Below are positions 10,100 through 18,675 of a stretch of 64,000 nucleotides of DNA, piece after piece. Position numbers and translations under genes: made by a program. This DNA comes from Caulobacteraceae bacterium (GTDB lineage Bacteria; Pseudomonadota; Alphaproteobacteria; Caulobacterales; Caulobacteraceae): positions 1 through 64,000 of the forward strand of contig CANJMO010000006.1 of the NCBI GenBank assembly GCA_947475845.1, in the 5' to 3' direction. The notes under the pieces are model-generated. The model had not been told where the DNA came from, did no database searches, and was given only the letters and a program-made list of their open reading frames with translations. Each line of letters starts with the position of its first letter. The first letter of the stretch is position 1.

Positions 10100-11166
10100 G
10101 AGCCGCGCAGCAACTTGACCTGCTCCAGCAGCTGCTTGACCTCCTGAGCGCGCGAGCGAGGGAGGACCACCACGGCGTCTTCGGTCTGCACCACAATCAG
10201 GTCCTTCAGGCCTATCACCCCGACGGTCTTGCTGCCGGCCCACACCAGGCAATCCTCGGTGTCGATCAGAACGGCGTCGCCCCGTTGAAAGTTGCCGGAC
10301 TCATCGCGCGGCCCCAGCCGCCAAAGTTCGCTCCATGAACCGACGTCGGCCCAGTCGACTCCGATCGGGGCCACCGCCGCGCGGTCGGTCTTCTCCATCA
10401 GGGCGTAGTCGATCGAGATCGACGGGCAAGCGGCAAAGGCGGCTTCGTCCAGATCGATCTCCACGCCGCTGCGGCGCGCGCGGTCCAGGGCCAGGCGGCT
10501 GGCCGCCACCACTTCGGGGGCGAGACGCTCCATCTCAGACAAAAGCACCCGGGGTGCGAACAGGAAGATGCCGGCGTTCCAAAGATAGCGGCCGCTGGCC
10601 AGATAAGCCTTCGCCGTTTCCAGGTCCGGTTTCTCGGCGAAGCGGACCACCTTGCGCACGGTCCCGTCAATCACCTCGCCGCCCTCTATGTAGCCGTAGC
10701 CGGTCTCCGGGACGGTGGGGTCCACGCCGAACGTCACGATGTGGGTCTGGGCCACCGCGGCCGCCCGGGCGAGGGTAGCGCTGAAGCCCTCGGCGTCGAG
10801 GATCACATGATCGGCCGGCATCAGTAGGACGAGGACTTCAGGGTCGGCGGCCTCGGCCACCAGGGCGGCGATCACGGCCACCGCGGCGGTGTTGCGGCCG
10901 AATGGCTCCAGAACCACGGCCTGGGCGGACCGGCCCAACTGGGCCATCTGTTGTTCGACGATGGCCGCGTGACGGCGATTACAGATCAGGATCGGCTCAA
11001 GGGGCTCAAGGCCGTCGATGGCGATCACCCGCTGCACCGACTCCTGGATCAGGGTCTGCTGTGAGCCCAGAGCGTGGAATTGTTTAGGAGCATTGTCCGT
11101 AGACAGCGGCCACAAGCGCGTGCCCGATCCGCCGGACATCACAGCGGGAATCAACTTTTGCTTCAA
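10096..11166 (-). CDS. manC: Mannose-1-phosphate guanylyltransferase
   Basis: A 356-residue nucleotidyltransferase with the signature VMSGGSGTRLWPLS (residues 9-22), the PKQF motif, LLMPADHVI, ETGYGYIEGG, FAEKPD, and WADVGSWSEL in the C-terminal part. It makes GDP-mannose from mannose-1-phosphate and GTP. It has only the pyrophosphorylase domain; the fused isomerase domain of long ManC/XanB proteins is absent, and the overlapping AGE gene downstream probably supplies that step. Phosphomannomutase is not in the window. The gene is divergent from the ABC exporter genes across 238 bases. Confidence 0.93.
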   Translation of the reverse strand: MKQKLIPAVMSGGSGTRLWPLSTDNAPKQFHALGSQQTLIQESVQRVIAIDGLEPLEPILICNRRHAAIVEQQMAQLGRSAQAVVLEPFGRNTAAVAVIAALVAEAADPEVLVLLMPADHVILDAEGFSATLARAAAVAQTHIVTFGVDPTVPETGYGYIEGGEVIDGTVRKVVRFAEKPDLETAKAYLASGRYLWNAGIFLFAPRVLLSEMERLAPEVVAASRLALDRARRSGVEIDLDEAAFAACPSISIDYALMEKTDRAAVAPIGVDWADVGSWSELWRLGPRDESGNFQRGDAVLIDTEDCLVWAGSKTVGVIGLKDLIVVQTEDAVVVLPRSRAQEVKQLLEQVKLLRGS

Positions 11167-11404
11167 AATCCAGGCTCCCGTTGGCCGTTGCCGGACGTTC
11201 TATCAGCCGCCGCGAAACTGGGTTCTAGCCATTGACGCGGGTCATGCGAAGGGCAGATACGCCGTAACGTTAAGGGGTTGCGATCTCTGAGGGCGCACGA
11301 TAGACGGAGCCCTCGCCGGTTCGGGTCTGCGGAAGCCTTTTTTGGCGTCTTGTCAGCGCCTTGGGATTCCTTTGATTTTGAATATCACTGGGAAATAGAT
11401 TTTC

Positions 11405-12250
11405 GTGACACGCCTGCCCCGACACTATGTAGCGGCGCGAGGGTCCTTCGCGAGCGAACTTGCCGCCGCGGGCAGGGATTTCGCCCAATCCTTCCAGCAA
11501 TGGCGTCTGTGGACGACGCTGGCGTTCAACGACATCCTTTCGCGCTATCGCGGCTCTCTGCTCGGTCCGTTCTGGATCACCCTGAGCACCGGCGCCTTCG
11601 TGATCGGCATCGGCATCGTCTACGGCAGACTGATGCACGTTCCGACCGAAAAATACGTGCCGTGGATGGCCACCGGGGTGGTCATCTGGAACTTCATCTC
11701 CTCCACCGTTCTCGAGAGCGGCGACGCCTATATCCACAGCTCGGTCATCATCCGTTCGGGCTCGCTGCCGCTTCCCATATTCGTCTGGCGGGTGATCTGC
11801 CGCAGCATCGTGAACCTCGCTCACCAGGTCACCGTGATTATCGCGGTCGCCCTCTGGTTCCATTTCCTGCTGAAGATCAACCTGCCCATGCTTGTGGTCG
11901 GCACGGTGCTGGTGGTCGTCAATGTGTCGTGGGTGTCGTTCTTCACCGCCATAGCCGCAGCGCGCTTCCGCGATATCCAGCAGGTTAACGCCACCCTGAT
12001 CCAGCTGGTCTTCTTCATCTCGCCGGTGATCTGGATTCCCAGCGACATGCAGGGCGTGCAGAACCTGCAGAGTCTCCTGCTCACCCTGAATCCGGTCTAC
12101 CATCTGCTGAACGCGATGCGGAACCCGATCCTGGGCCTGCCCGTGCCGCTGCACAGCATCGCCTTTCTGGTCGTCATGGCCGTCCTCGGCTGGGCCTTGG
12201 CCTTCATGCTCTACGCTTCGGTCCGGCGCCGGATCGTGCATTACCTCTAG
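11405..12250 (+). CDS. ABC polysaccharide exporter, permease subunit (Wzm/KpsM-like)
   Basis: This 281-residue ABC-2-type permease has an N-terminal amphipathic segment, the motif WTTLAFNDILSRYRGSLLGPFWITLS just before the first helix, and about six membrane helices. It is the channel half of an ATP-driven exporter that moves lipid-linked O-antigen or capsule chains across the inner membrane. The start is GTG with a weak ribosome-binding site, but the family N terminus begins at this point. The ATPase gene follows 8 bases downstream. The 238-base gap upstream, shared with the divergent manC gene, must hold the promoters; I saw no convincing -10/-35 pair in it. Confidence 0.92.
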   Translation: MTRLPRHYVAARGSFASELAAAGRDFAQSFQQWRLWTTLAFNDILSRYRGSLLGPFWITLSTGAFVIGIGIVYGRLMHVPTEKYVPWMATGVVIWNFISSTVLESGDAYIHSSVIIRSGSLPLPIFVWRVICRSIVNLAHQVTVIIAVALWFHFLLKINLPMLVVGTVLVVVNVSWVSFFTAIAAARFRDIQQVNATLIQLVFFISPVIWIPSDMQGVQNLQSLLLTLNPVYHLLNAMRNPILGLPVPLHSIAFLVVMAVLGWALAFMLYASVRRRIVHYL

Positions 12251-12258
12251 GACGGGCC

Positions 12259-13002
12259 ATGGCATCGATCGATATTCGCGGCCTGACCATCCGCTTCCCC
12301 GTTTATGGCGCCGACCATCGGTCGTTGAAGCGGCAGCTCACCCGCGCTGTCGGCGGCGCGCTCGACCGCAAGCGCAAGTCGGGACCGCCGCTCCTCACCG
12401 CCCTGAACGACGTCTCGCTCAAGCTGGGTCCGGGCGACCGCCTAGGCCTGGTGGGCCACAACGGCGCCGGCAAGACCACCCTGCTGCGCGCCATCGCCGG
12501 GGCCTACGCGCCTGACGAAGGCTCCATCGAGGTGGAGGGCCGCGTCGCGTCCCTGCTGGATCTGATGGTCGGTATGGACCCCTTCGCCACGGGGATGGAA
12601 AACATCCGTCTGCGCGCCCTGCTCATGGGACTGTCGGACAAGCAGATCAAGGATCGCGCCGAGGAGATCGCCGAGTTCAGCGCGCTGGGCCCGTTTCTCG
12701 GCATGCCTGTGAAAACCTATTCCGCCGGCATGATCGCCCGCCTGGCGTTCTCGATCGTGACCACCGCGGATGCGGACATTCTGCTGATGGACGAGTGGAT
12801 CGGGGTCGGCGACGCCGATTTCCGCCATCAGGCGCAGCTGCGCCTGACCAAGATGGTCGAAGGCTCGAAGATTTTCGTCTTTGCCTCGCACGACTTCACC
12901 ATGCTCAAGAAGATGTGCAACAAATTCCTCGGCCTGAAGGGGGGCGCCTGCATCCCCTTGGAGTCCGAAGCCGAACTGGACGATTTCGTCGCGACGGCCT
13001 AA
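12259..13002 (+). CDS. ABC polysaccharide exporter, ATPase subunit (Wzt/KpsT-like, short form)
   Basis: A 247-residue ATPase with Walker A GHNGAGKTT (about 66-74), the atypical signature YSAGM (about 154-158) usual in polysaccharide exporters, and Walker B ILLMDEW followed by the switch His in ASHDF. The N-terminal extension before Walker A is the one seen in Wzt/KpsT proteins. It ends soon after the nucleotide-binding domain and lacks the C-terminal carbohydrate-binding domain that long Wzt proteins use to recognise a finished chain. Export here is therefore of the KpsT kind, or chain recognition is done by another protein. Confidence 0.92.
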   Translation: MASIDIRGLTIRFPVYGADHRSLKRQLTRAVGGALDRKRKSGPPLLTALNDVSLKLGPGDRLGLVGHNGAGKTTLLRAIAGAYAPDEGSIEVEGRVASLLDLMVGMDPFATGMENIRLRALLMGLSDKQIKDRAEEIAEFSALGPFLGMPVKTYSAGMIARLAFSIVTTADADILLMDEWIGVGDADFRHQAQLRLTKMVEGSKIFVFASHDFTMLKKMCNKFLGLKGGACIPLESEAELDDFVATA

Positions 13003-13053
13003 TCGGGCCGGTAGTCAGATAAGGCGGCCACTGGCCGTCCTCAGGAGGAAACT

Positions 13054-14346
13054 ATGGACATCTGCGTGGTCGGCCTGGGCAAGCTCGGCTCGCCGCTCGC
13101 CGCCGTCCTGGCCAGCAAGGGCCACAACGTTATCGGTGTGGACCTCAACGCCTACTTCGTGGATGCGTTGAACGCCGGACGCGCGCCCGTCGTGGAACCC
13201 CAACTGCAGGAACTGATCGACGCATCCAAGGGGCGTCTGAAGGCGACCCGCGACTACGCCGAAGCCATTCCCCATACCGATATCAGCTTCATCATCGTGC
13301 CGACTCCGTCGGACGAGAGCGGGGTCTTCACCAACCGCTTCGTGCTGGACGCCGTGCGCGCCATCGGCGCGGCGCTGAAGACGACCGACCGCTACCATGT
13401 GGTCAACATCACCTCGACGGTGATGCCGGGCTCCACCGAAGGCGAGATCCGCCAAGCTCTGGAAGAGTCCAGCGGCCGCACCGTCGGCAAGGACGTCGGC
13501 CTGACCTACAACCCGGAGTTCATCGCCCTGGGTTCGGTGGTCCGCAACATGCTCTATCCGGACATGATCCTGCTGGGTGAGTCCGACACTCGCGCCGGCG
13601 ACGTCCTGGAAGCGGTCTACAAAATCTCGACCAACAACAATCCGCCGATCCAGCGGATGAACCTGGTCAACGCCGAGATCACCAAGATTTCGGTCAACAC
13701 CTACGTCACCACCAAGATCTCGTTCGCCAACATGCTTGCCGAAATCTGCGAGAGGCTGAAGGGGGCGGACGTTCAGGTCGTGACCCAGGCGCTGGGCAAG
13801 GACACCCGCATCGGCGGCAAATACCTGCAGGGCGCGCTTGGCTTCGGCGGGCCGTGCTTCCCGCGCGACAACATCGCTTTCGGCAAGATGGCTGAGCGGG
13901 TCGGCGCCCGGGCCGACATCGCCCTGGCCGGCGAGGCGATCAACAAGCACCAGATCGACCGCATCACCAGCCTGGTGCGCAAGAACCTCGACGCCTCGCG
14001 CGAAGTGGCCGTGCTGGGCATGGCCTACAAGCCCGACACCCCCGTGGTGGAAGAGAGCCAAGGCGTGATGATCGCGCACGATCTAGCCGCCTCCGGCGTC
14101 AGCGTCGTGGTCTACGATCCCCTGGCCATGGAAGGCGCCCGTTGGGCCCTGAAGGACAATGTCCGCTACGCACAGTCACTGGACGACGCCATCGCCAACG
14201 CCTCGACCATCGTCATTTCCACACCGTGCAAGGAGTTCGCGGAGGCCGGGGCGCAGTTGCGCAAGCCGGGCGTGACCGTGATCGATTGCTGGCGGGTGCT
14301 GGGCGCCGAACCCGGCGAAGGCGTCGTCCACGTCGGCCGCGGCTGA
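13054..14346 (+). CDS. Nucleotide-sugar 6-dehydrogenase (UDP-glucose/GDP-mannose dehydrogenase family)
   Basis: This 430-residue enzyme oxidises C6 of an NDP-hexose to a uronic acid in two NAD-dependent steps. Visible are the Rossmann motif VVGLGKLGSPLA (residues 5-16), NPEF in the central part, the catalytic Cys268 in GFGGPCFPRDN, and the C-terminal NAD-like domain with AVLGMAYKPDTPVVEES. A perfect AGGAGG lies 5 bases before the start, the best ribosome-binding site in the region. The nearby ManC and GDP-mannose epimerase make GDP-mannose a possible substrate, but UDP-glucose or an amino-sugar nucleotide cannot be excluded. It belongs to the operon running from the exporter to the epimerase. 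Confidence 0.88.
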   Translation: MDICVVGLGKLGSPLAAVLASKGHNVIGVDLNAYFVDALNAGRAPVVEPQLQELIDASKGRLKATRDYAEAIPHTDISFIIVPTPSDESGVFTNRFVLDAVRAIGAALKTTDRYHVVNITSTVMPGSTEGEIRQALEESSGRTVGKDVGLTYNPEFIALGSVVRNMLYPDMILLGESDTRAGDVLEAVYKISTNNNPPIQRMNLVNAEITKISVNTYVTTKISFANMLAEICERLKGADVQVVTQALGKDTRIGGKYLQGALGFGGPCFPRDNIAFGKMAERVGARADIALAGEAINKHQIDRITSLVRKNLDASREVAVLGMAYKPDTPVVEESQGVMIAHDLAASGVSVVVYDPLAMEGARWALKDNVRYAQSLDDAIANASTIVISTPCKEFAEAGAQLRKPGVTVIDCWRVLGAEPGEGVVHVGRG

Positions 14347-14359
14347 GGAACCCTGAACA

Positions 14360-15664
14360 ATGGCCGCGCCCCGCGTCCTGATCGACGGATACAACATGGC
14401 CCTGAAGCAGGGCACCGGGATCAAGACCTATACCCAATTGCTGGATCAGGCGTTGCAGTCGCTATCGGTCGAAACCAGCTTTCTGTTCGGCCATCCCGTA
14501 CCATCGACGGATGACGCGCTGCTGCGCGAAGTGCTGTTCTACGACGACAATCCGATGCGCGATCACTCGCCCTTCGGCCGCTTCCGCCGCCGGGCCGAAC
14601 TGTGGTTCGACGCGAGCCTGAACCGCGCTCCCAAGGTCAAGCGCGTGCTGGACAACGGGGTCGTGGTCCTGGCCGCCAACACCTCCAGCCGCCCCACTGA
14701 ACGGGCGCTCAACGGCGCGCGGCTGTACGACGTCGCCTGGCGCCGCAGCCTGACCTTCAAGCGCTTCCTCGACGTCGATCTGCCCGAAACCTTCGACGCC
14801 GTGCACATGACCTACCCGCTGCCGATCCAGGCGACCGGCAAGGCCAAGAAGGTCGTCACCATCCACGACCTGATCCCGTTGCGCCTGCCCTACACCACCA
14901 CCGACGACAAGACCGAGATGCTGCGCCGCCACCGCAAGCTGTGCGCCGACGCCGATCTGATCTTCACCGTCTCGGAATTCTCCAAGACCGACATCGTGCA
15001 GCTGCTGGGGGTCGATCCGGCCAAGATCGTGGTCACCTATCAGCCTTCCCGCTTCGCCCCCCTGCGCCAGCCGGAGATGCGTGAGCGGACCAAGACGCTC
15101 CGCCGCTACGGCCTGGACGACAAGGGCTTCGTCCTGTTCGTCGGCGCCATCGAGCCCAAGAAGAACCTGGGCCGTCTGCTCAAGGCCTATGCCGAGGCGG
15201 ATGTCGATGTCCCGTTGGTGGTGGCCGGCCCGCGCGGCTGGATGTGGCAGGACGAGATCGGCTGGGTGGTCGATTCCCGAGACCCTGCCGTGCACAAGAA
15301 GATCCGCTTCCTCAACCACGTTTCGGGCGAGGATCTGCGCTTTCTGGTGAGCGGCGCGATGGCCCTGACCTTCCCGTCTCTCTACGAGGGCTATGGCTTG
15401 CCCCTGGTCGAGGCGATGAGTTTCGGCGTGCCCGTCCTGACGTCTCGCTCGTCTTCCCTGCCCGAGGTGTGCGGCGACGCCGCGCTCTACGTCGACCCCT
15501 ACGACGTGCGCGACATTCGAGAAAAGATCGAGCGCCTTGTAGGAGATCAGCCCCTAAGGGACTATCTATCCGAGCGCGGGCTCCAGCGGGCCCAGCAACT
15601 CAGCCCCGCCAATTTCGCCGAGCAGGTCGCCGACGGATATCGTCGCATCGGCCTGCTTGACTAA
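14360..15664 (+). CDS. GT4-family (GT-B) glycosyltransferase
   Basis: A 434-residue retaining glycosyltransferase. The second Rossmann half carries FVGAIEPKKNLGRLLKAY, VVAGPRGW and the donor-binding motif FPSLYEGYGLPLVEAMSFGVPVLTS with the EX7E pattern. The N-terminal acceptor half contains VHMTYPLPIQ and VVTIHDLIPLRLP, as in mannosyl- and rhamnosyltransferases of O-antigen clusters. It is 14 bases downstream of the dehydrogenase with a GAGGAA ribosome-binding site and acts on the cytoplasmic face. Neighbouring GDP-sugar genes make a GDP-linked donor likely. Donor and acceptor are not decided by the sequence. Confidence 0.9.
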   Translation: MAAPRVLIDGYNMALKQGTGIKTYTQLLDQALQSLSVETSFLFGHPVPSTDDALLREVLFYDDNPMRDHSPFGRFRRRAELWFDASLNRAPKVKRVLDNGVVVLAANTSSRPTERALNGARLYDVAWRRSLTFKRFLDVDLPETFDAVHMTYPLPIQATGKAKKVVTIHDLIPLRLPYTTTDDKTEMLRRHRKLCADADLIFTVSEFSKTDIVQLLGVDPAKIVVTYQPSRFAPLRQPEMRERTKTLRRYGLDDKGFVLFVGAIEPKKNLGRLLKAYAEADVDVPLVVAGPRGWMWQDEIGWVVDSRDPAVHKKIRFLNHVSGEDLRFLVSGAMALTFPSLYEGYGLPLVEAMSFGVPVLTSRSSSLPEVCGDAALYVDPYDVRDIREKIERLVGDQPLRDYLSERGLQRAQQLSPANFAEQVADGYRRIGLLD

Positions 15665-15692
15665 ACCGCCAGATTTTCCGGGAGGATTTCCG

Positions 15693-16511
15693 ATGTCCGA
15701 ACTCGCCGTCAAATACCATCCCGAATTCGTGCCCGGCACCACGGTCGAAGACGTCCAGGAATACTGGAACCGGCGGCCGTGCAACCTGCGTCACTCCACC
15801 AAGCCGGTGGGGACGAAGGAGTATTTCGACGACGTCGAAGAGCGCAAATACATGGTCGAGCCGCATATTCCCGGCTTCGCCGAGTTCCCGAAGTGGAAGG
15901 GCAAGAAGGTCCTGGAGATCGGCTCGGGCCTGGGCACCGACGCCATCAACTTCGCCCGCGCCGGCGCCGACTACCACGCCACCGACCTGTCCGACGAAAG
16001 CCTGAAACTGGCCCGCCAGCGGTTCGAGGTCTACGGCGAGAAGGGGACGTTCACCCCGGGCAACGCCGAAAAACTGTCCAGCTTCATCACCGAACGCGAC
16101 TTCGATCTGATCTATTCGTTCGGCGTCATCCACCACACGCCCAACCCGGAAAAAGTGCTCGGCGAGGCGCGCAAGCTGATCGCCAAGGACGGCGAGTTCC
16201 GGGTCATGCTCTACGGAAAGAACAGCTGGAAGGACATCATGATCGAGGCCGGCCTCGATCAACCCGAAGCCCAGGCCGGCTGTCCGGTGGCTTTCCGCTA
16301 CACCCACGACGAGGTGCGCGAACTGTTCGCCAAGCAAGGCTTCGAAGTGACCCGCATCGACCAGACGCACATCTTCCCGTACGTGATCGAGAAATACATC
16401 AAGTACGAGTATGAGATTCAGCCCTGGTTCAAGGCCATGCCGCAACAGATGTTCGAAGCGCTCGAACGCGCCATGGGCTGGCACCTCCTGATCTACGCCA
16501 AGCCGGTCTGA
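15693..16511 (+). CDS. Class I SAM-dependent methyltransferase
   Basis: This 272-residue protein has motif I VLEIGSGLGTDAINFARAG (about residues 70-88), an acidic loop with ATDLSDESLK, and FDLIYSFGVIHHTPNPEKVLGEARKLIAKDG in the post-motif region. The long N-terminal lead (VQEYWNRRPCNLRHS) is found in methyltransferases of polysaccharide clusters. I start it at 15693, 7 bases after GGGAGG; an in-frame ATG 36 bases upstream overlaps the preceding gene and lacks a site. Likely role: O-methylation of a glycan residue in the cytoplasm before export, inferred from the operon. Confidence 0.85.
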   Translation: MSELAVKYHPEFVPGTTVEDVQEYWNRRPCNLRHSTKPVGTKEYFDDVEERKYMVEPHIPGFAEFPKWKGKKVLEIGSGLGTDAINFARAGADYHATDLSDESLKLARQRFEVYGEKGTFTPGNAEKLSSFITERDFDLIYSFGVIHHTPNPEKVLGEARKLIAKDGEFRVMLYGKNSWKDIMIEAGLDQPEAQAGCPVAFRYTHDEVRELFAKQGFEVTRIDQTHIFPYVIEKYIKYEYEIQPWFKAMPQQMFEALERAMGWHLLIYAKPV

Positions 16512-16548
16512 ACAGACCCCGGCGCTCCCCCGCTTCTTTGAGGACGAC

Positions 16549-17517
16549 ATGAAAACGGCATTGGTTCTGGGCGCTGGCGGCTTCATCGGCGGCCATCTGG
16601 TCAAGCGGCTCAAGCGTGAGGGCTTCTGGGTCCGCGGCGTGGACCTGAAGTTCAACGAGCATGCCGAGACCGAAGCCGACGATTTCGTCATCGGCGACCT
16701 GCGCGAGCAGGACGTGGTGCGCTCGGTGATCGACCGCCGCTTCGACGAGGTCTACCAACTGGCCGCCGACATGGGCGGCGCCGGCTATATCTTCACCGGC
16801 GAACACGACGCCGACATCATGCACAACTCCGCTAGCATCAACCTGAACGTGGCGGACACGGCGTATAAGCGGAACATCAAGCGGACCTTCTATTCGTCCT
16901 CGGCCTGCATGTACCCGGCCTACAACCAGGAAGACCCGGACAACCCCAACTGCGCCGAAGACTCGGCCTATCCCGCCGCGCCCGACAGCGAATACGGCTG
17001 GGAGAAGCTGTTCTCCGAGCGCCTGTTCCTGGCCTATAACCGCAACCACGGCACCGAGAACCGCGTCGCCCGCTACCACAACATCTTCGGGCCCGAGGGC
17101 ACCTGGGAAGGCGGCAAGGAAAAGGCTCCGGCCGCGATGTGCCGCAAGGTGGCCCAGGCCCGGTCGGGCGACACCATCGAGATGTGGGGCGACGGCCTGC
17201 AGACCCGCAGCTTCCTCTATGTCGACGAGTGCCTGGAGGGCACCACCCGCCTGCTGCGGTCCAACTGGGAAGGCCCGGTTAACATCGGCTCCGACGAGAT
17301 GGTCACCATCAACCAGCTGCTGGGCACGGTGGCTCAGATCGCCGGCAAGACGATCCACATCAACCACATCCCCGGCCCCGTCGGGGTGCGCGGCCGCAAC
17401 TCCGACAACCGTCTGATCCAGGAAAAGCTGGGCTGGGCGCCGTCGCAGACGCTGGTGAAGGGTCTTGAGAAGACCTACGAGTGGATCGAACGTCAGGTGA
17501 TGCGCAACGCTGCCTGA
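16549..17517 (+). CDS. gme: GDP-mannose 3,5-epimerase (extended SDR)
   Basis: A 322-residue extended short-chain dehydrogenase that resembles plant GDP-mannose 3,5-epimerase strikingly. Seen: GAGGFIGGHL NAD motif (8-17), AADMGGAGYI, SSACMYP with catalytic Cys120, the Tyr149-x3-Lys153 pair in EYGWEK, GTWEGGKEKAPAA with Lys190/Lys192, EMWGDGLQTRSFLYVDEC, and HIPGPVGVRGRNSDN. All catalytic positions known from the plant enzyme are kept. The family turns GDP-D-mannose into GDP-L-galactose (and GDP-L-gulose). With ManC and the AGE isomerase nearby this implies an L-galactose-type sugar or a derivative in the glycan. Confidence 0.9.
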   Translation: MKTALVLGAGGFIGGHLVKRLKREGFWVRGVDLKFNEHAETEADDFVIGDLREQDVVRSVIDRRFDEVYQLAADMGGAGYIFTGEHDADIMHNSASINLNVADTAYKRNIKRTFYSSSACMYPAYNQEDPDNPNCAEDSAYPAAPDSEYGWEKLFSERLFLAYNRNHGTENRVARYHNIFGPEGTWEGGKEKAPAAMCRKVAQARSGDTIEMWGDGLQTRSFLYVDECLEGTTRLLRSNWEGPVNIGSDEMVTINQLLGTVAQIAGKTIHINHIPGPVGVRGRNSDNRLIQEKLGWAPSQTLVKGLEKTYEWIERQVMRNAA

Positions 17518-17536
17518 TCCAGCTCGGGACGCGGTC

Positions 17537-18670
17537 ATGACCCTGCCCCTGGAGCCCATCAGCCTGGGTTTCCGCTGCGACACCAAGTTCCAGATCTGCC
17601 GTGAACTCTATCAGCGCGCCTATTCGGGCGCGTCTTTAGAGCGCTTGCGCGAGGTGCTGCTGTCCAGGCAGGCGGCCGAGGTTTTCCCTCGTCACCTGTT
17701 CGACTGGCAGATCACGCCGGTCGAGGCGTTGTTGGCCTATCTGGAGAACGATTTCACCGGGGTGTTCGAGCGCCGTGACCTGTTCGTCGCTGCGGACGGG
17801 ATGGTGACGCATCGCCATCTGCACACCCTCCATCCGCACGACTTCCATGCGGTGGACGGCGTCCTGAACGATGCCGTGCTGGACGCGCAATACGATGCGG
17901 CCCGGGCGAAATTCGAGCACTTGGCAGCCAAGTTCCGCCGGCTTCTGGAGCAGGCTGGGCCGTTCCTCTACATCCGCAGCGGTGGGCCGGACCGGGCCCA
18001 GGCCGCGCGGCTGATCGCCTGCCTTTCCGCGCGCTCGCCAGACCATGAATTCCGCATCCTGTTCACCGACCCCCAGCCGGAGTCTGGGGTGACCGACCTC
18101 GACCCGCGACTGACCTGGGTGGTGCTGGATCCGGCCGTGGCCAAGCCCGAGCCCGAGCCCATGCAATGGGAAGGCGACGACGCAAACTGGAGCTCGCTAT
18201 TGCGGGGCTTCGACCTGGGCTTGCCGCGCGGGCCGGTCATCACCTCCCACCTCAATCGAATGGAGGAGCCGGCGGCCGACGATCTGCGTGACGTCGAGTT
18301 GGAGTGGCGCCGCTTGCCCCAATGGTCCCTGGCCGGACCCTTGCCGCAGACCTTCGCCATTCCGCCGGCGGCATGGGACTACGCCGCCATATCGGGGCCG
18401 CTGGAGTCGCTGGCCGAGCGCGCGGCGCAAACCGTGTATGTGACCGTCGAGGCCCTGCAAGGATCGGTTGGAGTCGTGCTGACCCGTCCCGATGGGTCGG
18501 AGTTGATCGGACGAGAATTCTGCGTGGTCCAGGGCGAGGGTCCGGTCCGTCTGGCCCTTGACCTTCCCACGGATGTGGGCCCGGCCAATATCCTGTTGCG
18601 CAACCATGGCCGGGGCGGCGAGCCGGGGGTGGCCCGCATCGACGCGGTGCAGGTCGCTCCGGCGACCTAG
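17537..18670 (+). CDS. DUF1796 papain-like protein with C-terminal island module
   Basis: This 377-residue protein has an N-terminal DUF1796-type domain, a putative papain-like cysteine peptidase family: Cys14 in SLGFRCDTK, HLFDWQITP near residue 55, and the His cluster HLHTLHPHDFH near residue 100. The catalytic assignment is hypothetical even in the family. Residues about 275-375 form a separate beta-rich module starting AWDYAA and running through SVGVVLTRPDG and ANILLRNH, which recurs in other island proteins with unrelated catalytic domains. A paralogue of the N-terminal domain without the module is at 20202-20993. Last gene of the rightward operon. Confidence 0.7.
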   Translation: MTLPLEPISLGFRCDTKFQICRELYQRAYSGASLERLREVLLSRQAAEVFPRHLFDWQITPVEALLAYLENDFTGVFERRDLFVAADGMVTHRHLHTLHPHDFHAVDGVLNDAVLDAQYDAARAKFEHLAAKFRRLLEQAGPFLYIRSGGPDRAQAARLIACLSARSPDHEFRILFTDPQPESGVTDLDPRLTWVVLDPAVAKPEPEPMQWEGDDANWSSLLRGFDLGLPRGPVITSHLNRMEEPAADDLRDVELEWRRLPQWSLAGPLPQTFAIPPAAWDYAAISGPLESLAERAAQTVYVTVEALQGSVGVVLTRPDGSELIGREFCVVQGEGPVRLALDLPTDVGPANILLRNHGRGGEPGVARIDAVQVAPAT

Positions 18671-18675
18671 GCCAA

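Noticed and set aside
11232-11260. TTGACG followed by a weak -10 (AGATAC) upstream of the exporter genes
   Set aside because: The -10 match is poor and the leader would be about 140 bases; not enough to call a promoter.
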